A stretch of DNA of 64,000 bases from CAYSYM01 sp964435115 (GTDB lineage: Bacteria > Chloroflexota > UBA6077 > CF-72), in the NCBI GenBank assembly GCA_964435115.1, contig CAYSYM010000007.1, forward strand, positions 1 through 64,000, written 5' to 3'. The position numbers and the translations under genes were made by a program. The notes under the pieces were generated by a model. That model had not been told where the DNA came from, did not search any database, and was given only the letters and a program-made list of their open reading frames with translations. Positions 24,825-33,742 of this stretch are shown piece by piece (the stretch's first letter is position 1; each line of letters opens with the position of its first letter).

Positions 24825-26306
24825 ATGGCGATCACCGTCGACCGCACGCACGCGATTGGAGCGGGAGGATTGGCGTACGCCACCCTCCGCGACTGGCTGG
24901 AGCGGGTGGACCAGATGGGGCACCTGCGAGTGGTCCATGGGGCGAATGCCGAGGAGGAGATCGGCGCCGCGACGGACGTGCTCCAGCACGAGGCCGAGTC
25001 GCCTGCCGTCATGTTCGACCAGGTCCCCGGCTACGATCCGTCATTCCGGGTCCTGGTCAACAGCTTCGGCTCGACCGACCGGATCGCGCTCACCCTGGGG
25101 CTCCCGCCGGGCCTCTCCCGGGTCGAGCTGTCGAACGCCTGGCGGCAGAAGATCAGGGACTCGCATCCACTCCCGCCGCTGGAGGTGCGGGATGGTCCGA
25201 TCTTCGAGAACGTGCGCCGCGGTGCGGATGTGGACGTGACAATCTTGCCAGCCCCGCGCTGGCACCCGGGCGACGGCGGCCGCTACATCGGGACCGGGTC
25301 GTTCGATATCACCCGCGACCCGGACGACGGCTGGGTGAACCTGGGGACGTACCGCGTCATGGTGCACGACGCCAGGCGCCTGGGCTACTACATCTCGCCG
25401 GGCAAGCACGGGCGCATCCAGCGCCAGAAGTACTTCGACCGCGGCCAGCCGTGTCCGGTGGCGATGGTCTTCGGGGGAGACCCGCTGCTCTTCCTCGCCT
25501 CGTGCACCGAGGTGCCGTACGGCGTGAGCGAATACGACTGGGTGGGCGGCATCAAGGGCGAGCCGCTGCGTGTGATCCGCGGGCCGGTGACAGGATTGCC
25601 CATCCCTGCCGATGCGGAGATCGTGGTGGAGGGCTTCGCGTCGAACCAGGAGGTCCTGCTGGAAGGCCCATTTGGGGAATGGATGGGCTACTACGGCTCG
25701 GGGAGTCGCGAGGAGCCCGTCCTGCAGGTGGAGGCGCTCTACTTCCGCCAGGCGCCGATCCTCGTCGGCGTGCCACCGGGCCAGCCGCCTGACGAGCAGG
25801 CGCGCTTCCGGGCAGTGCTCCGCTCAGCCCTGCTGCGCGACCAGCTCGAGAAGGCCGGCATCCCGGACGTCGTGGGCGTGTGGCAGCACGAGGTGGGTGG
25901 CTCGCGCCTGTTCACGGTCGTCTCGATCAAGCAGCGCTACCCGGGCCACGCGCGCCAGACCCTCCACGTGGCCGCGCAGTGCCATGCCGCTGCCTACGCC
26001 GGCCGCTACACCGTGGTGGTGGACGAGGACGTGGATCCGTCCAACCTCGAGGAGGTGCTGTGGGCCGTCTGCACCCGCTCCGACCCGGCGACGTCGATCG
26101 ACATCATCCACCGCGCCTGGAGCACGCCGCTCGACCCGCGCATCCCCCCGGACCGGCGGGAGAAGAAAGACTTCACGAACTCGCGGGCGTTGATTGACGC
26201 CACCCGGCCGTGGGAGTGGCGCGAGCAGTTCGCGCCCGTGAACGTGCCGCCCCGGGAGGTGCGCGCCGCCGCGAAGCAGCGCTGGGGGTACCTCCTCGAC
26301 CGCTAG
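24825..26306 (+). CDS. UbiD-family (de)carboxylase, copy 1
   Basis: 493 residues, full length. Prenylated-FMN-dependent reversible decarboxylase. GTGSFDITRDPDDGWVNLGT then YRVMVHD (Arg177) matches the cofactor-binding strand. ISPGKHGRI is a conserved family block. LLEGPFGEWMGYYG supplies the catalytic Glu280 and Glu285, in the same E-x4-E arrangement as Fdc1 Glu277/Glu282 (family knowledge). No UbiX-type prFMN synthase is in the window, so the cofactor must come from elsewhere. Substrate unknown; operator D precedes it. Confidence 0.88.
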   Translation: MAITVDRTHAIGAGGLAYATLRDWLERVDQMGHLRVVHGANAEEEIGAATDVLQHEAESPAVMFDQVPGYDPSFRVLVNSFGSTDRIALTLGLPPGLSRVELSNAWRQKIRDSHPLPPLEVRDGPIFENVRRGADVDVTILPAPRWHPGDGGRYIGTGSFDITRDPDDGWVNLGTYRVMVHDARRLGYYISPGKHGRIQRQKYFDRGQPCPVAMVFGGDPLLFLASCTEVPYGVSEYDWVGGIKGEPLRVIRGPVTGLPIPADAEIVVEGFASNQEVLLEGPFGEWMGYYGSGSREEPVLQVEALYFRQAPILVGVPPGQPPDEQARFRAVLRSALLRDQLEKAGIPDVVGVWQHEVGGSRLFTVVSIKQRYPGHARQTLHVAAQCHAAAYAGRYTVVVDEDVDPSNLEEVLWAVCTRSDPATSIDIIHRAWSTPLDPRIPPDRREKKDFTNSRALIDATRPWEWREQFAPVNVPPREVRAAAKQRWGYLLDR

Positions 26307-26334
26307 GCGCTTCCCGAGACCCCGTGCCCGCTCT

Positions 26335-26412
26335 GCCATGCTGAGCTGCGTGCCGCAGCCGTCTCCGGCTCGAGAGCCCACGGATCCTTCACGGCGTTCA
26401 GGGTGACAGCAG
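26335..26412. repeat. Short interspersed repeat of the CHPERREGS type
   Basis: In the reverse strand this stretch conceptually translates as CHPERREGSVGSR, the well-known hallmark of small dispersed non-coding repeats with the pattern CTGAACGCCGTGAAGGATC. It fills the gap between two convergent genes. It is not a coding gene. Other genomic copies are outside the window. Confidence 0.5.
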
Positions 26413-26501
26413 GCAAGCTGCAGCCCTGAGCGGGAAGCACGTGGCCGCCCGCCTGACGGTCCGCCGCGTGCCACCTTCCCCAGCGCGACGCGCGGCGTGC
26501 T

Positions 26502-27698
26502 CTACTGGCCCGTCAACATGCCGGCGAGCTTCCGGGCCGTCCCGGGCTCCAGCGAGAGGATGGTGTCCACGACCTGTCTCACCTGCTCCCCGGACTTCGG
26601 CGCCAGCTCGACCCTCGCCTGCTGCGCGTCGGCCAGGAACGCCGGGTCCGTCATCACGTCGATGAATGCCTTCTGCAGGACGCGCAGCCGCTCCTCCGGG
26701 AGCCCGGGCGGGGCGGCGAACGGCTTGGAGATCTCGTTGGGTCCACCGAAGGCCTGGAGCATGGATCGCCCCTCGGCACTGGTGACGAAGTCGGTGGCCA
26801 GCGGGACGTCCGGGAGCTCCGGGTGGCGCTGCGAGCCGAACTGCACGACCACGGTGACCTGCCCCGAGTCGAGGAGCGCCTTCTGATTCGACGCGATGCT
26901 CTCCCACGGCCAGCAGCCGCCGGCCAACTCGCCGGCCTCGATGCCGCGCGCCACGTCGGCCGTGCCCTTGTACCCGTTGGCGACGCGCACCCTGGCACCG
27001 GTCAGCTCCTTGAGCAGGACCGGGAGGTCGGAGGGATTCGAGCCCGGCGCGAGCCCGCCGAACACGAGCGGCTCCGTGCGCGCAAGCAGGTCGCGCATGG
27101 AGCGGGCCCCGGTCTCCCTGCGGACGATGCAGACGGGCGTGCTGGCAGCGGCGCTGCCGATCCAACTGAACTTCCGGGCGTCGAACTCGATGTTACTCTC
27201 GCCGAGCGCTTGCTGGAGTGGCTGCAGCTCGTTGAACGTCGCGAACGTCAGGCCGTCAGGGGCAGCCGTCCGGTACAGGTAGTTCGCCGCGACGCGGCTG
27301 CCTGCGCCGGGCATGTTCTCGACGATGACGGTGGGGTTGCCCGGGAGGAGCCGCGACAGGTGGCGCTGGATGAGGCGGGCGATCTGGTCGAACCCGCCGC
27401 CCGGGTCGTACCCGACGATGATGCGGACCGTCTTGCCCCGGTAGAAGGTCTCGGCGGCCTGCTGCATGGCAGGGGACACAGACGGGGCCTGCAGGCTGGT
27501 GCCGCGCGCCGGGCCAGCAGCCGGAGAGGCGGCGGGGCTGGCGAGCGGCGTCGGCGTCGCCGCGGCCGCCTTAGGTGCGAGGGTTGCCGGCGCTGGCGTG
27601 GCGGGTGGCGGTGCTGCTGGAGCGCCGGGGGAACAGGCGACGACCGTCGCCAGACCAGCGAGCGCGACGAGCGCCGTGAAACGTCCGGGCCGATACAT
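26502..27698 (-). CDS. Bug/TctC-type substrate-binding lipoprotein, second copy
   Basis: 398 residues from ATG 27698. Lipobox FTALVALAGLATVVAC, an Ala/Pro-rich linker (25-75), then FYRGKTVRIIVGYDPGGGFD and TVIVENMPGAGSRVAANYLY. Same family as the tctC product, with a similar mature domain but clearly divergent. No TctA/TctB genes accompany it, so it probably feeds the tctAB-encoded channel or acts as an orphan receptor. Last gene of the UbiD copy 2 - CoA-transferase operon. Confidence 0.85.
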   Translation of the reverse strand: MYRPGRFTALVALAGLATVVACSPGAPAAPPPATPAPATLAPKAAAATPTPLASPAASPAAGPARGTSLQAPSVSPAMQQAAETFYRGKTVRIIVGYDPGGGFDQIARLIQRHLSRLLPGNPTVIVENMPGAGSRVAANYLYRTAAPDGLTFATFNELQPLQQALGESNIEFDARKFSWIGSAAASTPVCIVRRETGARSMRDLLARTEPLVFGGLAPGSNPSDLPVLLKELTGARVRVANGYKGTADVARGIEAGELAGGCWPWESIASNQKALLDSGQVTVVVQFGSQRHPELPDVPLATDFVTSAEGRSMLQAFGGPNEISKPFAAPPGLPEERLRVLQKAFIDVMTDPAFLADAQQARVELAPKSGEQVRQVVDTILSLEPGTARKLAGMLTGQ

Positions 27699-27780
27699 CT
27701 TCGGAACCTCCCCTGCTACCTGGTCTGTGGACCCGCCCGGCGGGCGCAGACTCGGGCTCACCCCCCACCCGCCGGCCGCC

Positions 27781-29037
27781 TTACATCAGCGCGCCCGCGC
27801 ATTCGAGCTCGTGAATGGCGTCCGCGCCCAGGCCCAGCACCTCCCGGAGCACATACTCGTTGTCCGCGCCCAGGCCGGGCGCGGGCCGACCGATGCAGGG
27901 CGGTGTGCCGCGAAGCAGGAAGGGCGGCGCGGCCGTGTGGACGCGGCCCAGGACGGGGTGCTCGATCGGGCGCCAATGCTGCCGGTGGGCGAGCTGCGGG
28001 TCGGCGAACAGGTCTGCCATCGAGCTCACCGGGGACGCCCGCAGGCCGTGCGCGCGAAGCCGCCGCACGACCTCCTCGCGAGACCGCTGGCGCGTCCACT
28101 CGGCCACCAGTGCCTCCAGGTGTGCCTCGTTAGCTTTGCGCTTCGCCACCGTGGCGAAGCGCCCATCCTGCCCCCAGGCGGGTTGATCCAGGGCGGCGAG
28201 GAAGCGCCGCCACTCGTCGTCGTCGGCGATGCTCAGCGCGCACCAGCGGTCCTCGCCCTGGCATGGGAAGACGCCGTGCGGCACGGCCGAGGCGTGGCGG
28301 TTGCCTTGCCGGTGGGCCGTGCGTCCGTTGGCGAAGAGGTCGAGAAAGGGCGGCGCCAGGAACTGCAGCCCCGCCTCGTACTGCGACAGGTCGACATAAG
28401 CTCCCCTGCCGGTGCGTGCCCGACGCGCCAGCGCTACCAGGACCGCGATCGTCCCGTAGCCGACCGCGATGTAGTCGATGTACGGCCCATACAGCAGGCC
28501 CGGCGGCTGGTCCGGGAAGCCCAGCAGGTGGGTGAACCCGCTCAGGGAGGTGAGGTGGCTGCCGAAGCCAGGGTGCCGGGCGTGCGGGCCAGTTTGGCCC
28601 TGGTTGCAGGTACTCAGCATGACCAGTCGCGAATTGCGGGCCGCCAGCACGTCGTACCCGAGGCCGAGCCGTGCCATCGTGCCGGGGGTGAAGTTCTCGA
28701 TCACCACGTCGGCCAGGGCCACGAGCTGGCCCGCCAGCTCGACTCCCCGAGGATGCTTGAGATTGAGCGTGACGCTGCGTTTGCCGTCGTTGAAGAAGGC
28801 GAAGATTCCGGCGCGCTCGACGCCTGGGAGGTTGTCCTTGAACGGCGGGTAGTGGGTGCGGAAGCCATCCATTCGGGTGCGCGACTCGACCCGGATGACC
28901 TCGGCGCCGTAGTTGGCGAGGTGCTTGCCGACGACCGGCCCGGCCGCGAACCCGCCGAACTCGACGACGCGCACACCGGCCAGGGCGCCGCCGCCGGCTG
29001 CGGGGGTGGGGAGGTCCCGTGCGAGGACGGCGGTCAC
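27781..29037 (-). CDS. CaiB/BaiF (class III) CoA-transferase, second of a pair
   Basis: 418 residues from GTG 29037, whose GTGA overlaps the stop of the preceding CoA-transferase. VRVVEFGGFAAGPVVGKHLA, NYGAEVIRVES, KRSVTLNLKHPRG and LVALADVVIENFTPGTMARL are the class III motifs. DLSQYEAGLQFL is at the usual CoA-binding/catalytic region, where the Asp is the expected nucleophile in this family. The tight pairing with another member suggests a heteromeric enzyme moving CoA onto the substrate acid. Confidence 0.86.
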   Translation of the reverse strand: MTAVLARDLPTPAAGGGALAGVRVVEFGGFAAGPVVGKHLANYGAEVIRVESRTRMDGFRTHYPPFKDNLPGVERAGIFAFFNDGKRSVTLNLKHPRGVELAGQLVALADVVIENFTPGTMARLGLGYDVLAARNSRLVMLSTCNQGQTGPHARHPGFGSHLTSLSGFTHLLGFPDQPPGLLYGPYIDYIAVGYGTIAVLVALARRARTGRGAYVDLSQYEAGLQFLAPPFLDLFANGRTAHRQGNRHASAVPHGVFPCQGEDRWCALSIADDDEWRRFLAALDQPAWGQDGRFATVAKRKANEAHLEALVAEWTRQRSREEVVRRLRAHGLRASPVSSMADLFADPQLAHRQHWRPIEHPVLGRVHTAAPPFLLRGTPPCIGRPAPGLGADNEYVLREVLGLGADAIHELECAGALM

Positions 29038-30365
29038 ACGACCCCGGCCCCCCGCAGCGCCACGAGCTCCTCGGCCGCGAGCCCCAGCTCGCCGCAGTAG
29101 ATCTCGGCGTTGTGCTCGCCCACGCGCGGCGCACGGCGCCGAATCGGCAGCCGCTCGCCGTCGAACAGGGCGAAGCTGCCCGGCACGGTGAGCGTGCCGT
29201 CCTGCCACGGCGCCTCCACCGCCTGCCAGAACCCGCGTGCGCCGAGCTGCTCGTCGTGCCAGATATCCTCGACGGTGGCGACCGGATAGCCGAGCATGTT
29301 GCGGCTCACCACGCCCTGGAAGAACTCCGCCTTGGTGAGGCTCCGCAGGAAGGGCTCGATCGCCGCTTCAAGCTCGCGGACCGTGTCCGGCGCGACGGTC
29401 GCCACGTCGAAACGGTCCCAGTCCACTCGTTTCAGGCTGGCTGGCGCCCCTCCGCGCTCCTCCATCCAGGCGACCAGCGCCTTCCCCGTGTCCCGACCGG
29501 CCGGGCCGCCGTACAACGCAAAGGTCACGTACCCGTCGCGGCACGGCCAGATGTTGCGGAACTGCGCACCGTTGACGCTGCGGCCCGTGAGGTACTGGCC
29601 GGAGCGGCCCTGTTCCTCGCCGAGGAGGTCCCAGAAGACGGGCGCGTGCGAGATAGCGGCGATCATGCTCGCCTGCGCGGAGACGTCGACGTGCTGCCCG
29701 AGGCCCGTCGAGTCGCGGGCCAGGATCGCCATGAGGGTGCCCATGGCTCCGCTCATCCCGGCCCAACTAGGCGACTGCGGGACCGTGTTACGCACGGGTG
29801 TGCCGAGCGGGTCGCCCGCCAGCCACAGGCTGCCGCTCGCGGCGGTGATCTCCAGGTCCGAGGCAGGGCAGGTGGCAAGGGGGCCGTCGAGCCCGAAGGG
29901 GGTGATCGACGTCACGATGAGACGTGGGTTGGCCTCGGACAGCGCGCCAAAGCCCAGACCGAGCCGTTCCAGGTAGCCCGGCTGGAACGTCTCGACCACG
30001 ACGTCCGCCCGCGCTGCGAGTCGCCGGAACAGGTCCTGGCCGGTCGACGATTCCAGGTTGCAGGTGATCCCGCGCTTGTTCAGGTTGCCCGCCAGCCAGG
30101 TCAGGCTCCGATCCAGCGCCGGGCGGTCCGCGGCGAACGGAGGGAGACGCCGGGACGGATCGCCGTGCGGGGGTTCGACCTTCAGGACGTCGGCGCCGAG
30201 GTCGGCGAGGATCCGGCCGCTCAGGAAGCCCGAGTCGTCGGCGAGATCCAGGACGCGTACCGCGTGGAGCGGAAGGCCGGCCCACTCGGCGGCCGCCCCC
30301 CCATCCCCGGCCAGCCGGCCGTTGGCTCGGGCCGATCCCTGGCGGCTGTCTCGGCTGCGGCGCAT
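29034..30365 (-). CDS. CaiB/BaiF (class III) CoA-transferase, first of a pair
   Basis: 443 residues. VRVLDLADDSGFLSGRILAD, LGADVLKVEPPHGDPSRRLP, LNKRGITCNLES, RRLAARADVVVETFQPGYLE and GLGQHVDVSAQASM define the family; Asp in HVDVS is the expected catalytic position. The first ~30 residues are poorly conserved, so the start may lie further in. It is 42 bases after UbiD copy 2 and overlaps the second transferase by 4 bases. Heterodimeric class III CoA-transferases act on aromatic acids in anaerobic phthalate and toluene pathways. Confidence 0.86.
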   Translation of the reverse strand: MRRSRDSRQGSARANGRLAGDGGAAAEWAGLPLHAVRVLDLADDSGFLSGRILADLGADVLKVEPPHGDPSRRLPPFAADRPALDRSLTWLAGNLNKRGITCNLESSTGQDLFRRLAARADVVVETFQPGYLERLGLGFGALSEANPRLIVTSITPFGLDGPLATCPASDLEITAASGSLWLAGDPLGTPVRNTVPQSPSWAGMSGAMGTLMAILARDSTGLGQHVDVSAQASMIAAISHAPVFWDLLGEEQGRSGQYLTGRSVNGAQFRNIWPCRDGYVTFALYGGPAGRDTGKALVAWMEERGGAPASLKRVDWDRFDVATVAPDTVRELEAAIEPFLRSLTKAEFFQGVVSRNMLGYPVATVEDIWHDEQLGARGFWQAVEAPWQDGTLTVPGSFALFDGERLPIRRRAPRVGEHNAEIYCGELGLAAEELVALRGAGVV

Positions 30366-30407
30366 GGGTGGTGGACGGCCCGCTTCAGGCGCCCCGGCGC
30401 GATGGGC

Positions 30408-32012
30408 CTAGCGCCCCGTCCGGGCCAGGACTTCGACCCAGCCCTTCATCGCGGACCTCCCCCGAGTGATCTGCTGGTCGCTGAACCAGGTGCGGAGGTC
30501 GATCCGATCGACCGGGTAGACCGGTCGGTGGAAGTCCTGCTCATAGCCGAAGGGGAGCGTGGCGTCGATCCCCATGCCGCCCTCGAAGCGCGTGTTCGAG
30601 GCGGTCCACTCCCGGTCGCCGGCGGTCATCCGCTCCTGGGGTTGGAACGTCTGGCCGATCCCCCCAGGGATCGGGTTCAGGATGTCCGTGTGGGGGTTCA
30701 CGCGCGTGGTCAGGGCCCACATGATGTCGTCCATGCTGTAGATGTCGACGTCCGTGTCGACCGCGATCGCCACCCGCATGCCCTGGCTGCAGGCCAGGAT
30801 GGCGGCCAGGAAGTTCCGCTGCCAGCCCTCCTCGATCCTGTTGCGCTTCTTGACCTGGATGATGCAGCCGCCCCAGTCGGTCATGCAGTAGGGGATGTTG
30901 ACGTCCTGGACGATGCCCGGCTGGAGGCGCTCGCACAGCTCGAAGATGGCGGCTTCGCGCACGGTCGTGTCGATGTTGTTGTCGTCGGCCATGTGCACCC
31001 CGAGCGGGTAGATGATGGGCTTGCTCTCGCGCCGGCGCATGGTGATGGCGGTGACATGGAAGGTGGGGGCCTTGTACGCCTTGCCCATGTAGCCGGCCCA
31101 CTCTGGGTGGAAGACGAACTTCCCCTGCTTGCCGGCTGCCTCGGCCTCCGCCGTCTCGTAGCGCTTGTCGCGCGGGTAGAGGTGGCCCTCCAGGACGTAC
31201 TCGGAGTCGGCCACCGCGTAGGCGTCGACGGTGCGCGCCTTCACGATCCGGACCGGCGAGCCCTGGACGGCACCGGCGGCCCCCAGCTCGTCGGCGCCAC
31301 GCGGCAGCACCACGTAGTCGAACCCACCGCCGGCGATCAGCGTGCAGGCGGGTGGCAGTCCGAAGCAGAGCGTGAGGGGGATCGGCTTCTCATCCCCGTA
31401 GTGCTCGGTGATGATCTGCCACATGTGGGCGCCGGGTGCCGATTGGAAGGTGCCCACATTCCCCCAGCGGAAGTTCATCCGGTTGTAGCCAATGTGGCTG
31501 CCGCCCTTGAAGTACTCGCCGACCACGACGCTGTTGCCGCTGCCGATCGTCAGCTCGCTCTCGAGGGCCGTGTGCCGGATGGCCATGATGTACCTGTTGA
31601 CGTCGAGGTCGTCGGCGATGACCTCCTCCTGGCACGGCGCCTCCTCCTGGGGGATCTCCACCGGCTTGATCGGGTGGGTGAGCGCGTGGGCGAGCGTCCG
31701 GGTGCGGTCGGTGGCGTTCTGCCAGCCGAACATCCGCTCGATCACGCTGTAGTTGGCGAAGAGGTTGGTGATCGCGCGCGCGTGCGGGTACCCCTTCACG
31801 TTGTTGAACAGGATGGGATAGCTGCCGTCGAGCGACTTCTGGATGCCCGTCAATTCGAGATCGCCACTCACCGCGACGTCCGTCTCGAGCAGCAGCCCTT
31901 CGGACCGCAGCCAGTCGAGTGTCGAACGCAGCGAGGTGATATCGCGCAGGGTCGCGTCCGCGCCGTTCCTGGTCGCGGCCTGGGCCGACGTGTCCTTGAC
32001 CTCGATTGCCAT
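30408..32012 (-). CDS. UbiD-family (de)carboxylase, copy 2 (divergent subclass)
   Basis: 534 residues from ATG 32012. SLRSTLDWLRSEGLL, HIGYNRMNFRWGNVGTFQSA, GLPPACTLIAGGGFDYVVLP, NPHTDILNPIPGG and FQPQERMTAGDREW mark a UbiD-type enzyme far from copies 1 and 3. The usual EGPFGEWTGYY block is replaced by KFVFHPEWAGYMG: the second Glu survives but the first catalytic Glu position is occupied by a hydrophobic residue. Such divergent forms are found among UbiD-like enzymes acting on CoA thioesters or phosphoesters (inference). First gene of the operon with the two CoA-transferases; operator E lies 94 bases upstream. Confidence 0.82.
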   Translation of the reverse strand: MAIEVKDTSAQAATRNGADATLRDITSLRSTLDWLRSEGLLLETDVAVSGDLELTGIQKSLDGSYPILFNNVKGYPHARAITNLFANYSVIERMFGWQNATDRTRTLAHALTHPIKPVEIPQEEAPCQEEVIADDLDVNRYIMAIRHTALESELTIGSGNSVVVGEYFKGGSHIGYNRMNFRWGNVGTFQSAPGAHMWQIITEHYGDEKPIPLTLCFGLPPACTLIAGGGFDYVVLPRGADELGAAGAVQGSPVRIVKARTVDAYAVADSEYVLEGHLYPRDKRYETAEAEAAGKQGKFVFHPEWAGYMGKAYKAPTFHVTAITMRRRESKPIIYPLGVHMADDNNIDTTVREAAIFELCERLQPGIVQDVNIPYCMTDWGGCIIQVKKRNRIEEGWQRNFLAAILACSQGMRVAIAVDTDVDIYSMDDIMWALTTRVNPHTDILNPIPGGIGQTFQPQERMTAGDREWTASNTRFEGGMGIDATLPFGYEQDFHRPVYPVDRIDLRTWFSDQQITRGRSAMKGWVEVLARTGR

Positions 32013-32105
32013 CTCTCACCCTCCGTATGGGACGCACACGTGTGGAGGAGCTCCGACTGCGCTACCCGCCTGCCCCGGCAGGGCTGACACCCCCTTCGGC
32101 CTGGC

Positions 32106-32122
32106 GGTAGGAATATCATACC
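32106..32122. promoter_or_regulatory. 17-nt palindromic operator, site E (UbiD copy 2 operon)
   Basis: GGTAGGAATATCATACC fits the consensus in all fixed positions (arms GGTA/TACC; GAA and ATC around the centre). It lies 94 bases upstream of ATG 32012 in the 179-base gap between two same-strand UbiD genes, marking the head of a new transcript. Confidence 0.7.
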
Positions 32123-32191
32123 AACTCACGGACATTGTGCCGCTGACGGCCGGCCCTTTCAGGCGCACGGCCACGCTCCGCCCGGCGCGCG

Positions 32192-33742
32192 TCACCGGAG
32201 GAGCCACCCCCAGCGCTCGCGTGTGACCCGCTTCTCCTCCGGCGTGGGGCCGATCGCGGGTGGGAAGCGGTCGCGCCATTCCCAGGGCCGCGTAGCGTCG
32301 ATGATCAGCCGACTGTTGAACCCCTTCTTGTCCGGCTCGATGGCCGGATCCAGGGGTCCGCTCCAGGCGCGGTGGATGATGTCCAGGCTACGTTCCGGGT
32401 CGGAGCGGGTGCAGACGGCCCACAGCACCTCGTTGACGTCGGTGATGTCAATGTCCTCGTCGACGACGACCGTGATGCGACCGAGGTAGGCACCGGCGCG
32501 GGTCTGGCTGGCGATGTGGCCGGCCTGGCGCGCGTGGCCCGGGTAGCGCTGCCTGATCGCCACCACGTTGAAGAGGCGGCAGCCGCCGACGGTGTGGCAC
32601 CAGGCGCCGACGACGTCCGGGATGCCGGCCAGCCGCAGTTCGCGGCGGAGGTTGGCGCTGCGCAGGTACTGGCGGAAGCGGTGCGCCTCGTACGGCGGCT
32701 TCTCGGGCGGGACGCCGAGGATGATCGGATCGCGGCGGTGGTAGAGCGCCTTCACTTCGAGCACCGGCTCGTCGCGCGACGCCGACGCGTAGTAGCCGGT
32801 CCACTCGCCGAACGGCCCCTCCAGCCGCTTCTCGTCCGGGTGGAGGAAGCCTTCGAGCGCGATCTCCGCGTAGGCCGGGATGGGGAGGCCCGTGTGGGCA
32901 CCGCGCAGGCATTCCAGGGGGCGCCCGCGCATCCCGCCGACCCAGGCCAGTTCGTCGACGCCGGGCGCCATCTCGAGGCAACTGGCGATGAAGAGGAGCG
33001 GGTCCATACCAGGCACCACGATGACCGGCATCGGCGCTCCCCGCTCGAAGCACTTGTCGCGGTGGATGCGCCCGTGCTTGCCCGGCGAGATGTACAGGCC
33101 GGTGTGGTTGCGGTCGTGGATCATGACTCGGTAGGTGCCCATGTTCACCCACTCCGAGTCGGGGTCCCGGGTGATCACGCCGACGCCGGTTCCCAGGTAG
33201 CGTCCGCCATCCTGTGGGTGCCAGTGGGGGGTCGGGAACTTCCAGAGGTCGACGTCCTCGCCCTCGAACACGTGCTCCGCGACCGGCCCGTCCTCCACGA
33301 TCGTCGGCGCGATCGGCTGCACCGTGTCCATCCGCCGCTCCCACTCGTCCATCAGCTCGAAGGCGCCGATCGTGGACGGGAGGCCCAGGCTCACCGCCAC
33401 GCGGCTGCGTTCGCCCTGGGCATTGAGGAGCACACGGTAGCCGGCGGCGTAGCCGGGGACCTTGTCGACCAGCACCGCCGGGGCGCCGTCCGTGTGGACG
33501 AGCATCTCGGCAATCCGCCCGATGTTCTCCTGCCAGTCCACGCCCTCCAGCACCTGCAGCTCCCCGAGCGCGTCGACCATCTGCAGCCAATCCCGCAGGT
33601 CCTGGTGGGGCAGGCCGGTCGCCCTGAGCTGGTCGGCCAGCCGTGCCCGATCCGCCTCTGGTGCAGTCTGCCCGTCCAGCGAGCCGACCCGCACGCCGCC
33701 CGGGACGCCGTAGCCCGCGGGCGCCGCGGCGGGCCCCATCAT
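32192..33742 (-). CDS. UbiD-family (de)carboxylase, copy 3
   Basis: 516 residues from ATG 33742, overlapping the cupin stop by 4 bases (ATGA). Close relative of copy 1: TRDPDSEWVNMGTYRVMIHD (Arg205), YISPGKHGRIHRDKCFERG and RLEGPFGEWTGYYAS with catalytic Glu308 and Glu313. All key prFMN residues are kept. It ends the operon binding protein - permease - ATPase - cupin - UbiD, tying the iron-type ABC importer to decarboxylation. Confidence 0.88.
   Translation of the reverse strand: MMGPAAAPAGYGVPGGVRVGSLDGQTAPEADRARLADQLRATGLPHQDLRDWLQMVDALGELQVLEGVDWQENIGRIAEMLVHTDGAPAVLVDKVPGYAAGYRVLLNAQGERSRVAVSLGLPSTIGAFELMDEWERRMDTVQPIAPTIVEDGPVAEHVFEGEDVDLWKFPTPHWHPQDGGRYLGTGVGVITRDPDSEWVNMGTYRVMIHDRNHTGLYISPGKHGRIHRDKCFERGAPMPVIVVPGMDPLLFIASCLEMAPGVDELAWVGGMRGRPLECLRGAHTGLPIPAYAEIALEGFLHPDEKRLEGPFGEWTGYYASASRDEPVLEVKALYHRRDPIILGVPPEKPPYEAHRFRQYLRSANLRRELRLAGIPDVVGAWCHTVGGCRLFNVVAIRQRYPGHARQAGHIASQTRAGAYLGRITVVVDEDIDITDVNEVLWAVCTRSDPERSLDIIHRAWSGPLDPAIEPDKKGFNSRLIIDATRPWEWRDRFPPAIGPTPEEKRVTRERWGWLLR

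Noticed and set aside
29019..32087. A 1022-codon open frame on the forward strand
   Set aside because: It is antisense to UbiD copy 2 and a CoA-transferase, both with full sets of family motifs. Its translation is Arg/Asp/His-rich with no domain; long shadow frames are expected at this GC content.
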